Assembly: GCA_017306865.1 (NCBI GenBank)
Contig: JAFKHH010000018.1
Coordinates: 124,001 to 188,000 of the forward strand
Length of the DNA: 64,000 bases
Source: Filimonas sp.
Lineage (GTDB): Bacteria > Bacteroidota > Bacteroidia > Chitinophagales > Chitinophagaceae
Direction of reading: 5' to 3'
Shown one piece after another: positions 16,606-26,811 of the stretch. Below the pieces are notes generated by a model that was not told the DNA's origin, made no database searches, and worked only from the letters and a program-made list of their open reading frames with translations. A program made the position numbers and the translations under genes. Position 1 is the first letter of the stretch. Every line of letters begins with the position of its first letter.

Positions 16606-17238
16606 CTATAATGGGAAGCGTACACCAGCCTGTAAATCGATGGTGTTGAAATTATTCAATCCATTCTTGTTGTAAGAAATGTAGTTATACGTTGCTCCTA
16701 CAAAAAAGGCAGAGTTACTTAGCTTACTGAACGGTATCTGCACACCTGCTCCTGCCTGCGCCATAAATCTTGCAGATGCATCAGAACTGTTGAACTGTCC
16801 CAGGTATTGTGAATTGGTCAATAAGTTTAACCCGGCAGCAGCAGATATATACGGTTGTATCATGGTGCGCCTGTCATTACCCAATGGAGAGAAAACTGTT
16901 TTGATCAGGATGGGTGCAGACTGCACAGAGTTTGTAACAACTGCAGAAATATCCTGGTTTTTATCCAGCGAATAAATAGCGCGTGGATATTTCTGATAAT
17001 AATCCTGCCACGCCACATTCAATCCGAGGCCCCATTGACGGCTAAGGTTATACATTATTTCACCACCAACGCCACGCGGTGAGCCATTGGATATATAATC
17101 CGACTTAAAGCTACCAATAGGCATACTATAGTCATAATACAAACCCATTTTCACTGCACCTTTTTGTGCCTGCGCTGATAACGATACTCCTACCAGTACT
17201 GCGAGCATCGCTGTTATATTGATTATTCTTCTTTTCAT
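16606..17238 (-). CDS. Outer-membrane beta-barrel protein
   Basis: This 210-residue protein has a cleavable signal peptide (about 1-25, ending SAQAQ). The rest is alternating beta-strand sequence ending in an aromatic-flanked strand (DLQAGVRFPL), typical of small porin-like barrels of the outer membrane beta-barrel domain group. No specific family can be named. It lies 28 bases after the DUF4136 lipoprotein gene on the same strand, so the two are probably one operon. Confidence 0.85.
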   Translation of the reverse strand: MKRRIINITAMLAVLVGVSLSAQAQKGAVKMGLYYDYSMPIGSFKSDYISNGSPRGVGGEIMYNLSRQWGLGLNVAWQDYYQKYPRAIYSLDKNQDISAVVTNSVQSAPILIKTVFSPLGNDRRTMIQPYISAAAGLNLLTNSQYLGQFNSSDASARFMAQAGAGVQIPFSKLSNSAFFVGATYNYISYNKNGLNNFNTIDLQAGVRFPL

Positions 17239-17266
17239 AGTATCATGAGTTTATCAGGGTGAGTGA

Positions 17267-17899
17267 TTAGTTTGCTTTTATATACGGTGACTGATCAAAG
17301 AGTGCTTTTACCTGGCTGTCTGCTACAGAGGCATTTAATATGCCTGAACCTCTTATGGTTCCTGTCCAGATAATGCTGATCTTATTCGTTGTTTTTGCAC
17401 TCTTCAGATCCAACATGTCTACAGAGATCGCACCTTCAGTTACAGAATATACTGCATAGGAGTAGGGAACATAATATCCGTATCCCGGGTAACCCCAATA
17501 GTATGGATCCCAGTAGCCGCCGTAATAGCCCCAGTAATCAGGATAGCTGACCACTCCGGTAGATGTGCGGTAAATGCGGTTCACATTCAATCCAAGATCA
17601 GGTGACTGACTTTTGTTTACAAGCACATAACCTTGTTGCTGCATGTATTTTTTTACTGCATCCAGATAGGCCTGGTCCGTTACTGATATTTCTTTTGTTG
17701 CACGGCCATTGTCTATCACTGCAACCGAGTCAGCTATGCTAAATGTTTTGTAGCTGCCGAAATTGGCTGTAGAATCATAGTTGGTAATATAAATACGCGA
17801 GTCTTCGGCCGTCATATCTTTTAACGGGTCCTTTGTACAACTGGCTGCAATGAGCATTATCAATGCTGCCAGGCCTGGCAAAATCATACTTTTTCTCAT
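17267..17899 (-). CDS. DUF4136 lipoprotein
   Basis: This 210-residue lipoprotein has lipobox LIAAS-C with the lipidated cysteine at about 21. The body matches the DUF4136 pattern (YITNYDSTANFGSYKTFSIAD near the start, paired beta strands later). A Tyr/Gly/Trp-rich stretch at about 120-150 (WGYYGGYWDPYYWGYPGYGY) precedes the last strands, as in many members of this family. Function is unknown. It is first in a two-gene unit with the barrel protein at 16606-17238, which suggests that both act at the outer membrane. Confidence 0.88.
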   Translation of the reverse strand: MRKSMILPGLAALIMLIAASCTKDPLKDMTAEDSRIYITNYDSTANFGSYKTFSIADSVAVIDNGRATKEISVTDQAYLDAVKKYMQQQGYVLVNKSQSPDLGLNVNRIYRTSTGVVSYPDYWGYYGGYWDPYYWGYPGYGYYVPYSYAVYSVTEGAISVDMLDLKSAKTTNKISIIWTGTIRGSGILNASVADSQVKALFDQSPYIKAN

Positions 17900-18168
17900 A
17901 GAACTTATCCTTTTAAAAGATTAAAAATCAATTGGTATGTGTAAGCATAGCGTAGGCTGAAACCGGAACCGGTCATTTATTGCAAGACACGCCAGCGCAT
18001 TCACATTGTTTTTTAAGGAGAGAAGGAATGTGATAGTATTAGAACGAAAAAGTATGCTGAAGTTGATGTTCAACTTGCGTTTTAAGAAAACTTTTAACTA
18101 TTGAGGGAGAATGGGTTGAGTTTCTTAAAAAAATTATAACAGAAAAAGATTTCACTTCTCATCCTTAT
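17900..18168. other. Intergenic region before blaI
   Basis: No gene is supported here. Small dyads are present: ACCGGAACCGGT at 17962-17973, and AAGTTGA-TGT-TCAACTT near 18060-18077. TCACATT and AATGTGA form an inverted pair about 20 bases apart near 18003-18035. None has a T-run. The right end leads into the blaI operator. Confidence 0.4.
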
Positions 18169-18184
18169 TTCTACATTTGTAGAA
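18169..18184 (+). promoter_or_regulatory. Putative BlaI operator overlapping the -7 box
   Basis: The dyad TTCTACA-TT-TGTAGAA resembles known BlaI/MecI operators (TACA and TGTA half sites). It contains an exact -7 element TACATTTG at 18172-18179, 26 bases before the blaI ATG. A repressor bound here would block the promoter, so autoregulation is likely. No clear -33 box is seen. Confidence 0.65.
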
Positions 18185-18205
18185 CACAATACACAAACAT
18201 AGAAT

Positions 18206-18577
18206 ATGAGCCTTTCCAAAACAGAAGAGGAATTAATGGAGATCATCTGGAAATACGAAAAGGTTTTTATGAAGGATATACTGGAAAACTATCCTGAGCC
18301 AAAGCCTGCTTCTACGACCATTGCTACTTTACTAAAACGGATACAGGAGAAGGGATACATCGATTATGAGGTGTTTGGTAACTCAAGACAATATTATCCG
18401 CTGGTGAAGAAGGATGATTATTTCTCGAAGCATGTAAAGGGAATGATTGAAAAATATTTTGACAACTCTCCTTTACAATTTGCTTCTTTTTTTACTACTA
18501 CGTCTAACCTTTCGGAGAAGGAGCTGGAGAGTCTTCGTAAGATTGTGGAGGATGAAATTAAAAGAAAAAAGAAATGA
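18206..18577 (+). CDS. BlaI/MecI/CopY-family transcriptional repressor
   Basis: This 123-residue winged-helix repressor opens with the family core LSKTEEELMEIIWKYEKVFMKDIL. The recognition region ASTTIATLLKRIQEKGYIDY follows, then a C-terminal dimerisation part. In this family proteolysis by a membrane M56 peptidase releases repression. Here the peptidase gene overlaps the stop codon by four bases (ATGA), giving the classic sensor/repressor pair. The target genes beyond its own operon are not identifiable from the window. Confidence 0.93.
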   Translation: MSLSKTEEELMEIIWKYEKVFMKDILENYPEPKPASTTIATLLKRIQEKGYIDYEVFGNSRQYYPLVKKDDYFSKHVKGMIEKYFDNSPLQFASFFTTTSNLSEKELESLRKIVEDEIKRKKK

Positions 18578-20082
18578 TACTGTACCTGTTAAAATCAACG
18601 CTTTGCACTGTTGCATTCTTTGCACTTTACAAGCTTTTGTTTGAAAAAGAACAGATGCATCGCTTCAAAAGATATTATCTTTTACTCAGCGTGGCTGCTT
18701 CATTTATTATTCCATTGGTAACGCTCAACACCACCGGGGCACATACACAAATACTCCCGGCAACTTTTGATACAGGCTTTACTATTATATCAGCCTTACC
18801 AGTAGCCGACAATGCAGCAACAATTGATAATACAACGGTTTCGACTGTTTCATGGACAAGCATAGTTACTGTTCTTTATTCTGCCATTTCCATCTTGCTA
18901 TTGGTTCGTTTTCTGCTATCATTACGTGGTATTCTTGCAGTCATTAAAAAGGCTGGCAGTATTGTATATCAAAACAAAAGCACAATCGTTTTATTGGAAC
19001 AGCAGGTTGCACCTCATACATTGTTTAACTATATTTTCATTAACCGGGATGATTATAATAATGGCAACACAGAGAAAGAAATATTGCTGCACGAGCTTGT
19101 GCATGTACGCCAGAAACATACATGGGATGTAATGGTAATACAGCTTTTGCAAATATTTTTCTGGTTCAATCCTGTCTTACGTTATTACAGAAAAGCGATA
19201 CAACTAAACCATGAGTTCCTGGCAGATGAGGGCGTTGTTAAGCAATGTTCCAATGTAGCAGCGTATCAATACTTATTAATCGATAAGGCCTCTAGACAGA
19301 AAAGTTTTTCCCTAACCAGCCAATTCAATTATTCATTAACCAAGAAAAGATTACTTATGATGACCCGTATCACATCCAAACGAAATGCGCTGTTGCGGCA
19401 ATTAGCGCTTATTCCTACCGCCGCTGTTTGCATTCTACTTTTTTCAAAAAACGTGGAGGCTCAGACTAACAAGGCAGACCAGGCGCAGTCAGCAAAGGGG
19501 CAGACCGAAAAGAAAAAAGGAGAGCAACCACCGACTGTTTTTAATCCATCAAAAGCTGCTGTCTTTATGGAAAAAGATGTTCCTTTTACAACTGAAGGCG
19601 TGTCTCAACAGCAGTTAGATGAATACACTGCCCTTGTAAATAAGAACAAGAATATTTACGATAATCACCAAACTTACAATGGATTTTCTGACGAAGAAAA
19701 GAAGAAACTCGAAAGCATTTATGTGAAAATGTCGCGTGAGCAGCAGGCGGCCCAATCAGTCCGTTTTATCTCCAATCCTCTGCCATTAGAAAAAACCACT
19801 CCGTCTGCAAAACAATATGAATCTTACAAAGATGCCAGTGTATATGGCGTATGGATCGACCGCAAAAAAGTCCCGGTCAGCGAGCTGGATAAATATTCGA
19901 ATACAGATTTTTCCCAGGTAACTATCAGCAAATTGTATGGTAATGCAGCTAAAGGAAGAAGCTACACGCATCAATTGGACCTAATGACAAATGATTTCTA
20001 TAGTGCTTACTATAAAAAAGCAATGGAACGCCACAAGGAACTACAGTTAATAAGTATTCGTAAGTACAAACCGCAGAATTAA
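18574..20082 (+). CDS. M56-family (BlaR1-like) membrane metallopeptidase
   Basis: This is a 502-residue membrane sensor peptidase. Hydrophobic segments lie at about 5-22, 34-50, 97-117 and 272-290. Between the third and fourth lies the zinc site HELVH (173-177), with the downstream NHEFLADEG (212-220) of the BlaR1/MecR1 peptidase domain on the cytoplasmic side. The last 210 residues are predicted periplasmic and are not the penicillin-binding sensor of BlaR1; no SxxK/KTG set is present. The inducing signal is therefore unknown. It likely cleaves the BlaI repressor encoded directly upstream. Confidence 0.92.
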   Translation: MILYLLKSTLCTVAFFALYKLLFEKEQMHRFKRYYLLLSVAASFIIPLVTLNTTGAHTQILPATFDTGFTIISALPVADNAATIDNTTVSTVSWTSIVTVLYSAISILLLVRFLLSLRGILAVIKKAGSIVYQNKSTIVLLEQQVAPHTLFNYIFINRDDYNNGNTEKEILLHELVHVRQKHTWDVMVIQLLQIFFWFNPVLRYYRKAIQLNHEFLADEGVVKQCSNVAAYQYLLIDKASRQKSFSLTSQFNYSLTKKRLLMMTRITSKRNALLRQLALIPTAAVCILLFSKNVEAQTNKADQAQSAKGQTEKKKGEQPPTVFNPSKAAVFMEKDVPFTTEGVSQQQLDEYTALVNKNKNIYDNHQTYNGFSDEEKKKLESIYVKMSREQQAAQSVRFISNPLPLEKTTPSAKQYESYKDASVYGVWIDRKKVPVSELDKYSNTDFSQVTISKLYGNAAKGRSYTHQLDLMTNDFYSAYYKKAMERHKELQLISIRKYKPQN

Positions 20083-20089
20083 AATAAAT

Positions 20090-20134
20090 AGTAAATAAAG
20101 ACCCCGCATAAATTATGCGGGGTCTTTATTTACT
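20090..20134. terminator. Long terminator hairpin after the M56 gene
   Basis: A perfect 22-bp inverted repeat with a GACCCCGCATAA core around one central base, with T-rich tracts at both ends. It starts 8 bases after the M56 stop. Confidence 0.9.
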
Positions 20135-20151
20135 AATATTCTCCAAAAACA

Positions 20152-20178
20152 AAAACGTCCCGCAATGCGGGACGTTTT
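20152..20178. terminator. Terminator hairpin after atpC
   Basis: A perfect 13-bp inverted repeat (AAAACGTCCCGCA) around one central base. On the minus strand it is followed by further T residues. It most likely ends the atpD-atpC transcript. Confidence 0.8.
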
Positions 20179-20199
20179 ATATAGTAAGCTGATTATGTA

Positions 20200-20454
20200 T
20201 TAATCCAGCGCTTCAGCACCTTCTACCAGTACGGATACTTTATTGTTCAGCACTTCTACAAAGCCACCTTGAATACTGTAGTGTACGAAAGCATTTTTCT
20301 CTTTCAACACCTTCAATTTGCCTTTACCTAATGCACTAACCAATGGTGCGTGTTTATCCAGAATTTCAAACAAACCTGTAATGCCGGGTAACTGTACACC
20401 ATATACCTCGCCACTAAAGAGCTTTTTTTCCGGAGTTAATATTTCTAGTGTCAT
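20200..20454 (-). CDS. atpC: F1 ATP synthase epsilon subunit
   Basis: The epsilon subunit couples the rotor to the F1 catalytic head and can inhibit ATP hydrolysis. Only the N-terminal beta-sandwich is present (84 residues; LEILTPEKKLFSGEVYGVQLPG, then GGFVEVLNNKVSVLVEGAE). The C-terminal helical hairpin of long epsilon subunits is missing, as is usual in Bacteroidota. It lies downstream of atpD with an 82-base gap almost wholly filled by an inverted repeat that reaches the start codon (separate entry). Confidence 0.96.
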   Translation of the reverse strand: MTLEILTPEKKLFSGEVYGVQLPGITGLFEILDKHAPLVSALGKGKLKVLKEKNAFVHYSIQGGFVEVLNNKVSVLVEGAEALD

Positions 20455-20536
20455 ACCCCTAATCCCCTAAAGGGGAATATTTAATGATTAGAGATTTAAT
20501 TACTATACCACCATTCACCCCTTTAGGGGCTGGGGG

Positions 20537-20539
<3 letters not shown>
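20453..20539 (-). promoter_or_regulatory. Inverted repeat filling the atpD-atpC gap and covering the atpC start
   Basis: The arms (about 20513-20539 and 20453-20478) share the 12-base core CCCCTAAAGGGG / CCCCTTTAGGGG plus outer AACCCC / GGGGT pairs. In the mRNA the first arm begins at the atpD stop and the second ends within one or two bases of the atpC AUG. A stem of this strength should hinder ribosome access to atpC or pause exonucleases after atpD. Confidence 0.65.
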
Positions 20540-22087
<1,548 letters not shown>

Positions 22088-22127
22088 TTACAACCTATCT
22101 AAAAAGCACACCTTCCCATTTTGCCGG

Positions 22128-22163
22128 CAAAGGTAAGTGAATACTTGATTTCACCCTACAAAA
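22128..22163 (-). promoter_or_regulatory. Putative atpD promoter
   Basis: On the minus strand TTTTG (22163-22159), 23 bases, then TACCTTTG (22135-22128), leaving a leader of about 80 bases. The spacing is at the long end of the accepted range. Confidence 0.5.
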
Positions 22164-22318
22164 CCGCGGAAAATTTGCTGTTTCGGGGATAAATCGGGGA
22201 TATCCTACGTATCCCGGCTATTTTTTGAAAAACATCCGTCCCGGCCTTGCGAAAACCTTCCCCGGATATTAGTTTTAGAGTTGCAAGCATCGCGTTTTAC
22301 CCTTCAATTTTTCCCAAA

Positions 22319-23098
22319 ATGAAAAAAATAACAGCCACAGGCACCATTATGTTTAGCCTGGGCATGATCGCATTGGCCATTATCAGTTTCCTAAGCCAGG
22401 ATTTTATTGTAGGCCGCCCTCCTGCCTGGCCTGGTACGCTTCACATCAATCCTTTATTTGCTTACCTGTCTGGCAGTATCTTAATTATATTATCTGTTGC
22501 CGTACTGCTAAGGAAACAAGGTTACCGTGCCTCACTATCGATTGCTTTGGTACTTTTTCTTTGTTCTGTACTGCGCCATTTACCTCAGTTCATGGCAGAC
22601 TGGCTGAATAGTTATAAGTCGATCGCACTGATGGGCGGCGCTCTCATAATTGCAGCAGCATTTACCTCTAAAGCGCAAAACCGGCAAGTACTTATACTTA
22701 CCGGCTCTCTCTGCCTGGCAGCCTTTTTTATCTCTGCCGGGTATGCGCATTTTAAATTTGCCGCGTTTGTCAAAGATTTCATCCCGGCTTATATTCCTGC
22801 ACATAGTTTCTTTACTTACTTCTGCGGCATCTGCCTGGTTGCCGGCGGCATTGGACTTTTTATTCCTGCGCTCAATTATTGGGCAGCTTTACTTTCCGGC
22901 ATCATGGTGCTGGGCTGGTTTATATTATTACATATACCACGCTTTATGGCTAATATGAACGATGCAAGTGACAGAATGGGGCTGTGTGAATCGTTCGCAA
23001 TGGCAGGGGTATTCTTCGTGCTGGCAGGATTGCACGCTAAGTCGCAAAGCTCAGTAGAGAACACAAAGAAAGCGGAGGACACGCTACGTATCGCTTAA
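22319..23098 (+). CDS. Multi-pass membrane protein (DoxX-like topology)
   Basis: This 259-residue protein has about eight hydrophobic segments and short loops. The GYAHFKFAAFVKDFIPAY-type stretch and terminal FAMAGVFFVLAGL recall DoxX-like proteins, but the assignment is weak. The reading frame is open back to 22247; I chose the ATG at 22319 because it begins directly with MKKITATGTIMFSLG and the first membrane helix. It is a single gene, divergent from atpD, with no recognisable pathway context. Confidence 0.7.
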   Translation: MKKITATGTIMFSLGMIALAIISFLSQDFIVGRPPAWPGTLHINPLFAYLSGSILIILSVAVLLRKQGYRASLSIALVLFLCSVLRHLPQFMADWLNSYKSIALMGGALIIAAAFTSKAQNRQVLILTGSLCLAAFFISAGYAHFKFAAFVKDFIPAYIPAHSFFTYFCGICLVAGGIGLFIPALNYWAALLSGIMVLGWFILLHIPRFMANMNDASDRMGLCESFAMAGVFFVLAGLHAKSQSSVENTKKAEDTLRIA

Positions 23099-23179
23099 TA
23101 GGCGGATGGTGTTATGTTCGTGCAGATAGGTAATATATGGTTCAGCAATTAAACCATACAATCCTTAAACAATTATCCC

Positions 23180-25090
23180 TTAACTAAATAAATTATTCGT
23201 AAACTTCACTTTAATAGAATCCTGGAAGTTTTCTATTGTTTTAAATATTTCTTTCAGGGTTGCTTTTTCTATTTTGGTTAATCGCTTTATCGCTACATCA
23301 TTGCTTGGAAAGGTATGGTCCTGTATAATTTCTCTTGCCTGTGTACGCAACCTAAGCCGCATGAGCAGGTAATATGATTGCAAAAGTTCATTATACTCAT
23401 GCTCTTTAAATATACCTCTTTCATACAACGCTTTAATGCGCTCACCCGTGTTTTGCTCAAAGATCCTGTTGCGCAGTGCATATACGCGTACAAGGTCTAC
23501 AATAGGCGTCATAGCACGCTTTACGTCAAACACTTCCTGCTCATTCTTAGTGGTGGTGCGTATGTTTTTAAAGAATGTCAACGGTGGTACATATTGTAAA
23601 GCATTTGTTGCCAGGCGATGAAAAAACATTTCCTGGTGCGGGCGCTGTAACGCTTCATTCATAAATGAGCGCAATTCATCCATAATGCTTTCTTCGCCGT
23701 ATATATACCGGCAATCAAAAAAGGTAGAGAATTTCATTACGGTTTCAGGAACAGGTTCATCCAGCCAGCTCTCATAGTTGCGTTTCCAGTGAGAAAGAGA
23801 ATGTGTCCATTTGGGATTTTTTGCCATAAACCCGCCGGTGCAAAAACTGAACCCAATGCCATTCAGCCTTCCGGAAACAATATCTGCAAAGCGTAAAAAA
23901 TATTCCCGCACTAGTTCCCTGTGTTCGTTTGCTTTGTCTTCATAAATAATCGCATTGTCCTGGTCTGTCTTTAGTGTCTGTTCTTTGCGGCCTTCACTTC
24001 CCATGACCATAAAGGCAAACTTAGCAGGTGGCTCTCCTATTTTTTGTATGGTATCTTCTATTACTTTAACCGCAATTGTATCCGCTACTGTTGTGATCAC
24101 TTCATTTACAATTTCGGCATTCACTCCTCTATCCAGCAATTGCACTACAATGGATGGCACTTCTTCCCATTTGCGGCGCAATTCTTCATCTGACAGCGCC
24201 AATTTTACGGATTGAATAAAAATAAGCGGAGACTGTGCCTGCTCGCTTAGCAGTTTGTTGCGACTGAGGAAGCCTATGTAACGATTTTCTTTTTCTACAA
24301 GCAAGTAGCGTGTCTTTGTTCTGAACATCATTAATACAGCTTCATACACATACGCATCTGTGCTGATGGAAACCACGGGGTTTGCCATTACGGTATTAAC
24401 CGGCTGATTAACATCTATACCATTTGTTATCACGGTATCCCGCAAGGTAATATCCGTAACGTATCCTATCACTTGCTGTTGATCGTCTGTAATAAACAAG
24501 CAACTCACTTTGTTGGCGGCCATTATCCTGGATGCTTCACGTATTGACTCTGTGCGGTTGCAGGAAACAACGGCGCGATGTTCTATACTTTCTATTTTTT
24601 TTGAATATAGCTGGTCTGCCGCGAAGTAGTCTTCTTCAAAAGCATTTGGCTTTTTATAGAAATGGGCAAACTCGTCTTGCATCATTCGTTTGGTGAACAC
24701 TGTAGTGAAATGATGCAGGAAGGGTTCATACTGATCACAAAGATTTTTAAAAGAGGCTGCAGGTAATGTATATACTACGGTATCCTTTTTTGCAATAACG
24801 GTCCGTAATGATTTCTTCCTGTTGAGCAATACGGAAATGCCTCCATATACATCCGTCTTACGCAGGTACATGGTTAGCCGTTTGTTCTGACTGCTATCAT
24901 AGAAAAATGTTTCGAACTCCCCTTCTGCGATTATACACACGGTTTTCACAGGAGTAGCTTCCTGCCTGTAAATGACTTGTTCGCGGGTGTAGCGCACCAG
25001 CTCCATTTCTGTAGCTACTGTTTGTAGCACTTCATCCGGCAATAAATGAAACGGAGCGGTATGCTGTAAAAGTGAAAGAATATTTTCCAT
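23180..25090 (-). CDS. cNMP-binding/CBS/DUF294 nucleotidyltransferase-like protein
   Basis: This 636-residue soluble regulator has three parts. A cyclic-nucleotide-binding domain spans about 10-130. A pair of CBS domains spans about 165-285. A DUF294 nucleotidyltransferase-like domain carries GSEGRKEQTLKTDQDNA (364-380), in which GS and the spaced aspartates match the nucleotidyltransferase metal site. The C-terminal third (about 480-630) is the helical DUF294_C domain. The architecture resembles GlnD-type signal transducers; the substrate is unknown. It is 14 bases downstream of a DnaQ-like exonuclease gene, a pairing recurrent in bacteria. Confidence 0.92.
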   Translation of the reverse strand: MENILSLLQHTAPFHLLPDEVLQTVATEMELVRYTREQVIYRQEATPVKTVCIIAEGEFETFFYDSSQNKRLTMYLRKTDVYGGISVLLNRKKSLRTVIAKKDTVVYTLPAASFKNLCDQYEPFLHHFTTVFTKRMMQDEFAHFYKKPNAFEEDYFAADQLYSKKIESIEHRAVVSCNRTESIREASRIMAANKVSCLFITDDQQQVIGYVTDITLRDTVITNGIDVNQPVNTVMANPVVSISTDAYVYEAVLMMFRTKTRYLLVEKENRYIGFLSRNKLLSEQAQSPLIFIQSVKLALSDEELRRKWEEVPSIVVQLLDRGVNAEIVNEVITTVADTIAVKVIEDTIQKIGEPPAKFAFMVMGSEGRKEQTLKTDQDNAIIYEDKANEHRELVREYFLRFADIVSGRLNGIGFSFCTGGFMAKNPKWTHSLSHWKRNYESWLDEPVPETVMKFSTFFDCRYIYGEESIMDELRSFMNEALQRPHQEMFFHRLATNALQYVPPLTFFKNIRTTTKNEQEVFDVKRAMTPIVDLVRVYALRNRIFEQNTGERIKALYERGIFKEHEYNELLQSYYLLMRLRLRTQAREIIQDHTFPSNDVAIKRLTKIEKATLKEIFKTIENFQDSIKVKFTNNLFS

Positions 25091-25104
25091 AACAGGGCAA
25101 CTTA

Positions 25105-25797
25105 TCAGTTGAAGAAAGAAAAAAACTTTTTAGTAACAGGAATATGCGGCTGAGGCTGGGCATATTTATTTTGTGCTGTAACAACACGCCTTTTTTCCAG
25201 TTCAAAAAAACAAGCTGCTGTTGCATGTACATCAGCTATGGCATTGTGCTGCTCTTCCTGTGGCGTGCTAAACAAGACTTCATACAGCTCACCTAAACGC
25301 AGGTATTTTTTAGCCGGGTTTTCTGAGAATATTTCTGAGGCTATCATGGTACAAAAGACAGTTGCGCCTGATAGTGCGTTTTGCATGTTGCATCTTCCAA
25401 ACTCCACACCCAATACGTGAAAATCCAGCTCAATAAAATGTCCGACAACCAATGGCTGATACTGTAGCAGATCTGCCGATAGTACTTTCATCACTTGTAC
25501 TCTATCAGTACCATTTATGCGTAAAAAGCCTTTGGACAATTTATGTATAGCAAACGATGATGGTTCGATAGAGAAATCATCATTACTAATATAGAAATTT
25601 TCTTCTTTTACCTTTTCTCCTGCTTTTGTATATACGCCCCAGGCTACCTGTAATGCATATGGCCAATTGGCATTGTCGCTGTAGGGCTTATCCCAGCGTT
25701 TTGGCAAAGAGGAAGTTTCTGTATCTATTACGAGAATGTAATCGCTCACAAGTAATGGTTGTATTCCTGTAAATGTACTGATTTGAACCTGAAACAC
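25105..25797 (-). CDS. DnaQ-like 3'-5' exonuclease (DEDDh)
   Basis: This is an exonuclease-fold protein of up to 230 residues. The catalytic set is visible: D25 and E27 in VIDTETSS, the aspartate in HFIELDFHVLG, and H and D in HNAIADVHATAACFF. It lacks polymerase parts, so a standalone nuclease acting on RNA or DNA is likely. No ATG fits the N-terminus. The GTG at 25797 gives the longest form and a second GTG at 25749 (before SDYILVIDTET) may be the true start. It is followed after 14 bases by the cNMP/CBS/DUF294 gene and is probably co-transcribed with it. Confidence 0.88.
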   Translation of the reverse strand: MFQVQISTFTGIQPLLVSDYILVIDTETSSLPKRWDKPYSDNANWPYALQVAWGVYTKAGEKVKEENFYISNDDFSIEPSSFAIHKLSKGFLRINGTDRVQVMKVLSADLLQYQPLVVGHFIELDFHVLGVEFGRCNMQNALSGATVFCTMIASEIFSENPAKKYLRLGELYEVLFSTPQEEQHNAIADVHATAACFFELEKRRVVTAQNKYAQPQPHIPVTKKFFSFFN

Positions 25798-25847
25798 CGT
25801 TTACTTCGCTGTGTGATAATTCCTCTATCTACATGCTTTGGGTTCTT

Positions 25848-25855
25848 TATTTTTG
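25848..25855 (+). promoter_or_regulatory. -7 element TATTTTTG before the SH3 gene
   Basis: An exact TAnnTTTG box 20 bases before the ATG at 25876. A clear -33 TTG at 17-23 bases is not seen. Confidence 0.45.
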
Positions 25856-25875
25856 CAGCAACCTTAATAATAAAT

Positions 25876-26724
25876 ATGACTAAACACTTTCTTTTTTAAA
25901 CCGTATTACTCCTCGGCAGTTTTAGCACTTTCGCTCAATGGAATTTTTATGATGCAAAGGACACGTATGTTTTTACTGACACAGCATATATCAGAAGCGC
26001 GCCTTCCACCGGCAAACCTGCTATAGATACACTGTTCGCTGCTGATAACGTGAATGTGACGCAGCGATTAGAGGAGACGCTTACACTAAAAGGGATTACA
26101 GCTAACTGGGTAAAGATCAGTTATACAAAAAATGCTGTACAGCGGGAAGGTTATATATGGTCGGGCCTGCTGGCATTTAATCCTATACGCAGGGGAGACA
26201 CTAAGTTCTTTTACGGCGCAAACAGGATCGTTACAAAAGATACTATACTAAATAAGGAGAAGGTAACCGTGCAGGTAATGCAAATGGAAATAAAGGTGTA
26301 CCAGCAGGGCAAAAAGTTTACTTCACTGGTGTATCCGCTGATCTATAATGGTGAGTCATTTTCATTTACAGAATCCAAATTGTATGATGGCAAGGGTTTG
26401 AAAGATGTGGAACGGGTGTTATCTATTATGTTTAGCGGGGAGGCTTGTGGCGTACCTACGGATACGTACTATTTTGGTATCAGGAGAAATGAAATAGTTC
26501 CGGTTATATCAACAACAGACATTGGCGATGCAGATGTTTATTATCATACAGAGGAATTGATTTTCCCTTCTGACAAGGGCGGCAAACCAGATATTATTGC
26601 GTGGAATATGGAGGAAGGAGAAAGCACTGAAAAAGCAGATAAGAAGGGCAATACCATTTATAAAGTGAAGAAGGATAAGAAACGTTACGCGTGGGATGGG
26701 ATTAAGGTGAAGGAGATGAAGTAG
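25876..26724 (+). pseudogene. SH3-domain exported protein interrupted by a stop in the signal peptide
   Basis: Reading from ATG 25876, the frame gives MTKHFLF, then TAA (25897-25899), then TVLLLGSFSTFAQ and about 275 more residues to 26724. Ignoring the stop, this is a textbook signal peptide followed by an SH3b-like domain (AYIRSAPSTGKPA ... WVKISY ... GYIWSGLL). The nearest later start (GTG at 26050) would cut the SH3 domain and remove the signal peptide. The stop lies beside a run of six T. Options are a nonsense mutation, a consensus error or readthrough. Codons after the stop look fully maintained, so any loss is recent. Confidence 0.7.
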
Positions 26725-26761
26725 GGGTTAAATTGTTGCATTGATATATTGTTGCATTGTT

Positions 26762-26807
26762 AAAAAAAGCGTGGTCCACTTTTGAAAAGTGGACCACGCT
26801 TTTTTTA
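26762..26807. terminator. Hairpin terminator with GTGGTCCACTTTT arms
   Basis: An arm of about 20 bases (AAAGCGTGGTCCACTTTT) and its complement around a minimal loop, with A-run and T-run flanks. It serves the SH3 gene and possibly the convergent DUF92 gene, although the repeat cluster lies between. It shares its core with 7449-7488. Confidence 0.8.
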
Positions 26808-26811
26808 TTGC

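Noticed and set aside
18206-20082. Beta-lactam resistance locus
   Set aside because: The M56 protein lacks a penicillin-binding sensor domain and no beta-lactamase or alternative PBP gene is adjacent. Only the regulatory architecture is shared.
22247-22318. Upstream extension of the membrane protein frame
   Set aside because: The 24 added residues do not form a signal or helix, and the ATG at 22319 directly precedes a normal first membrane segment.
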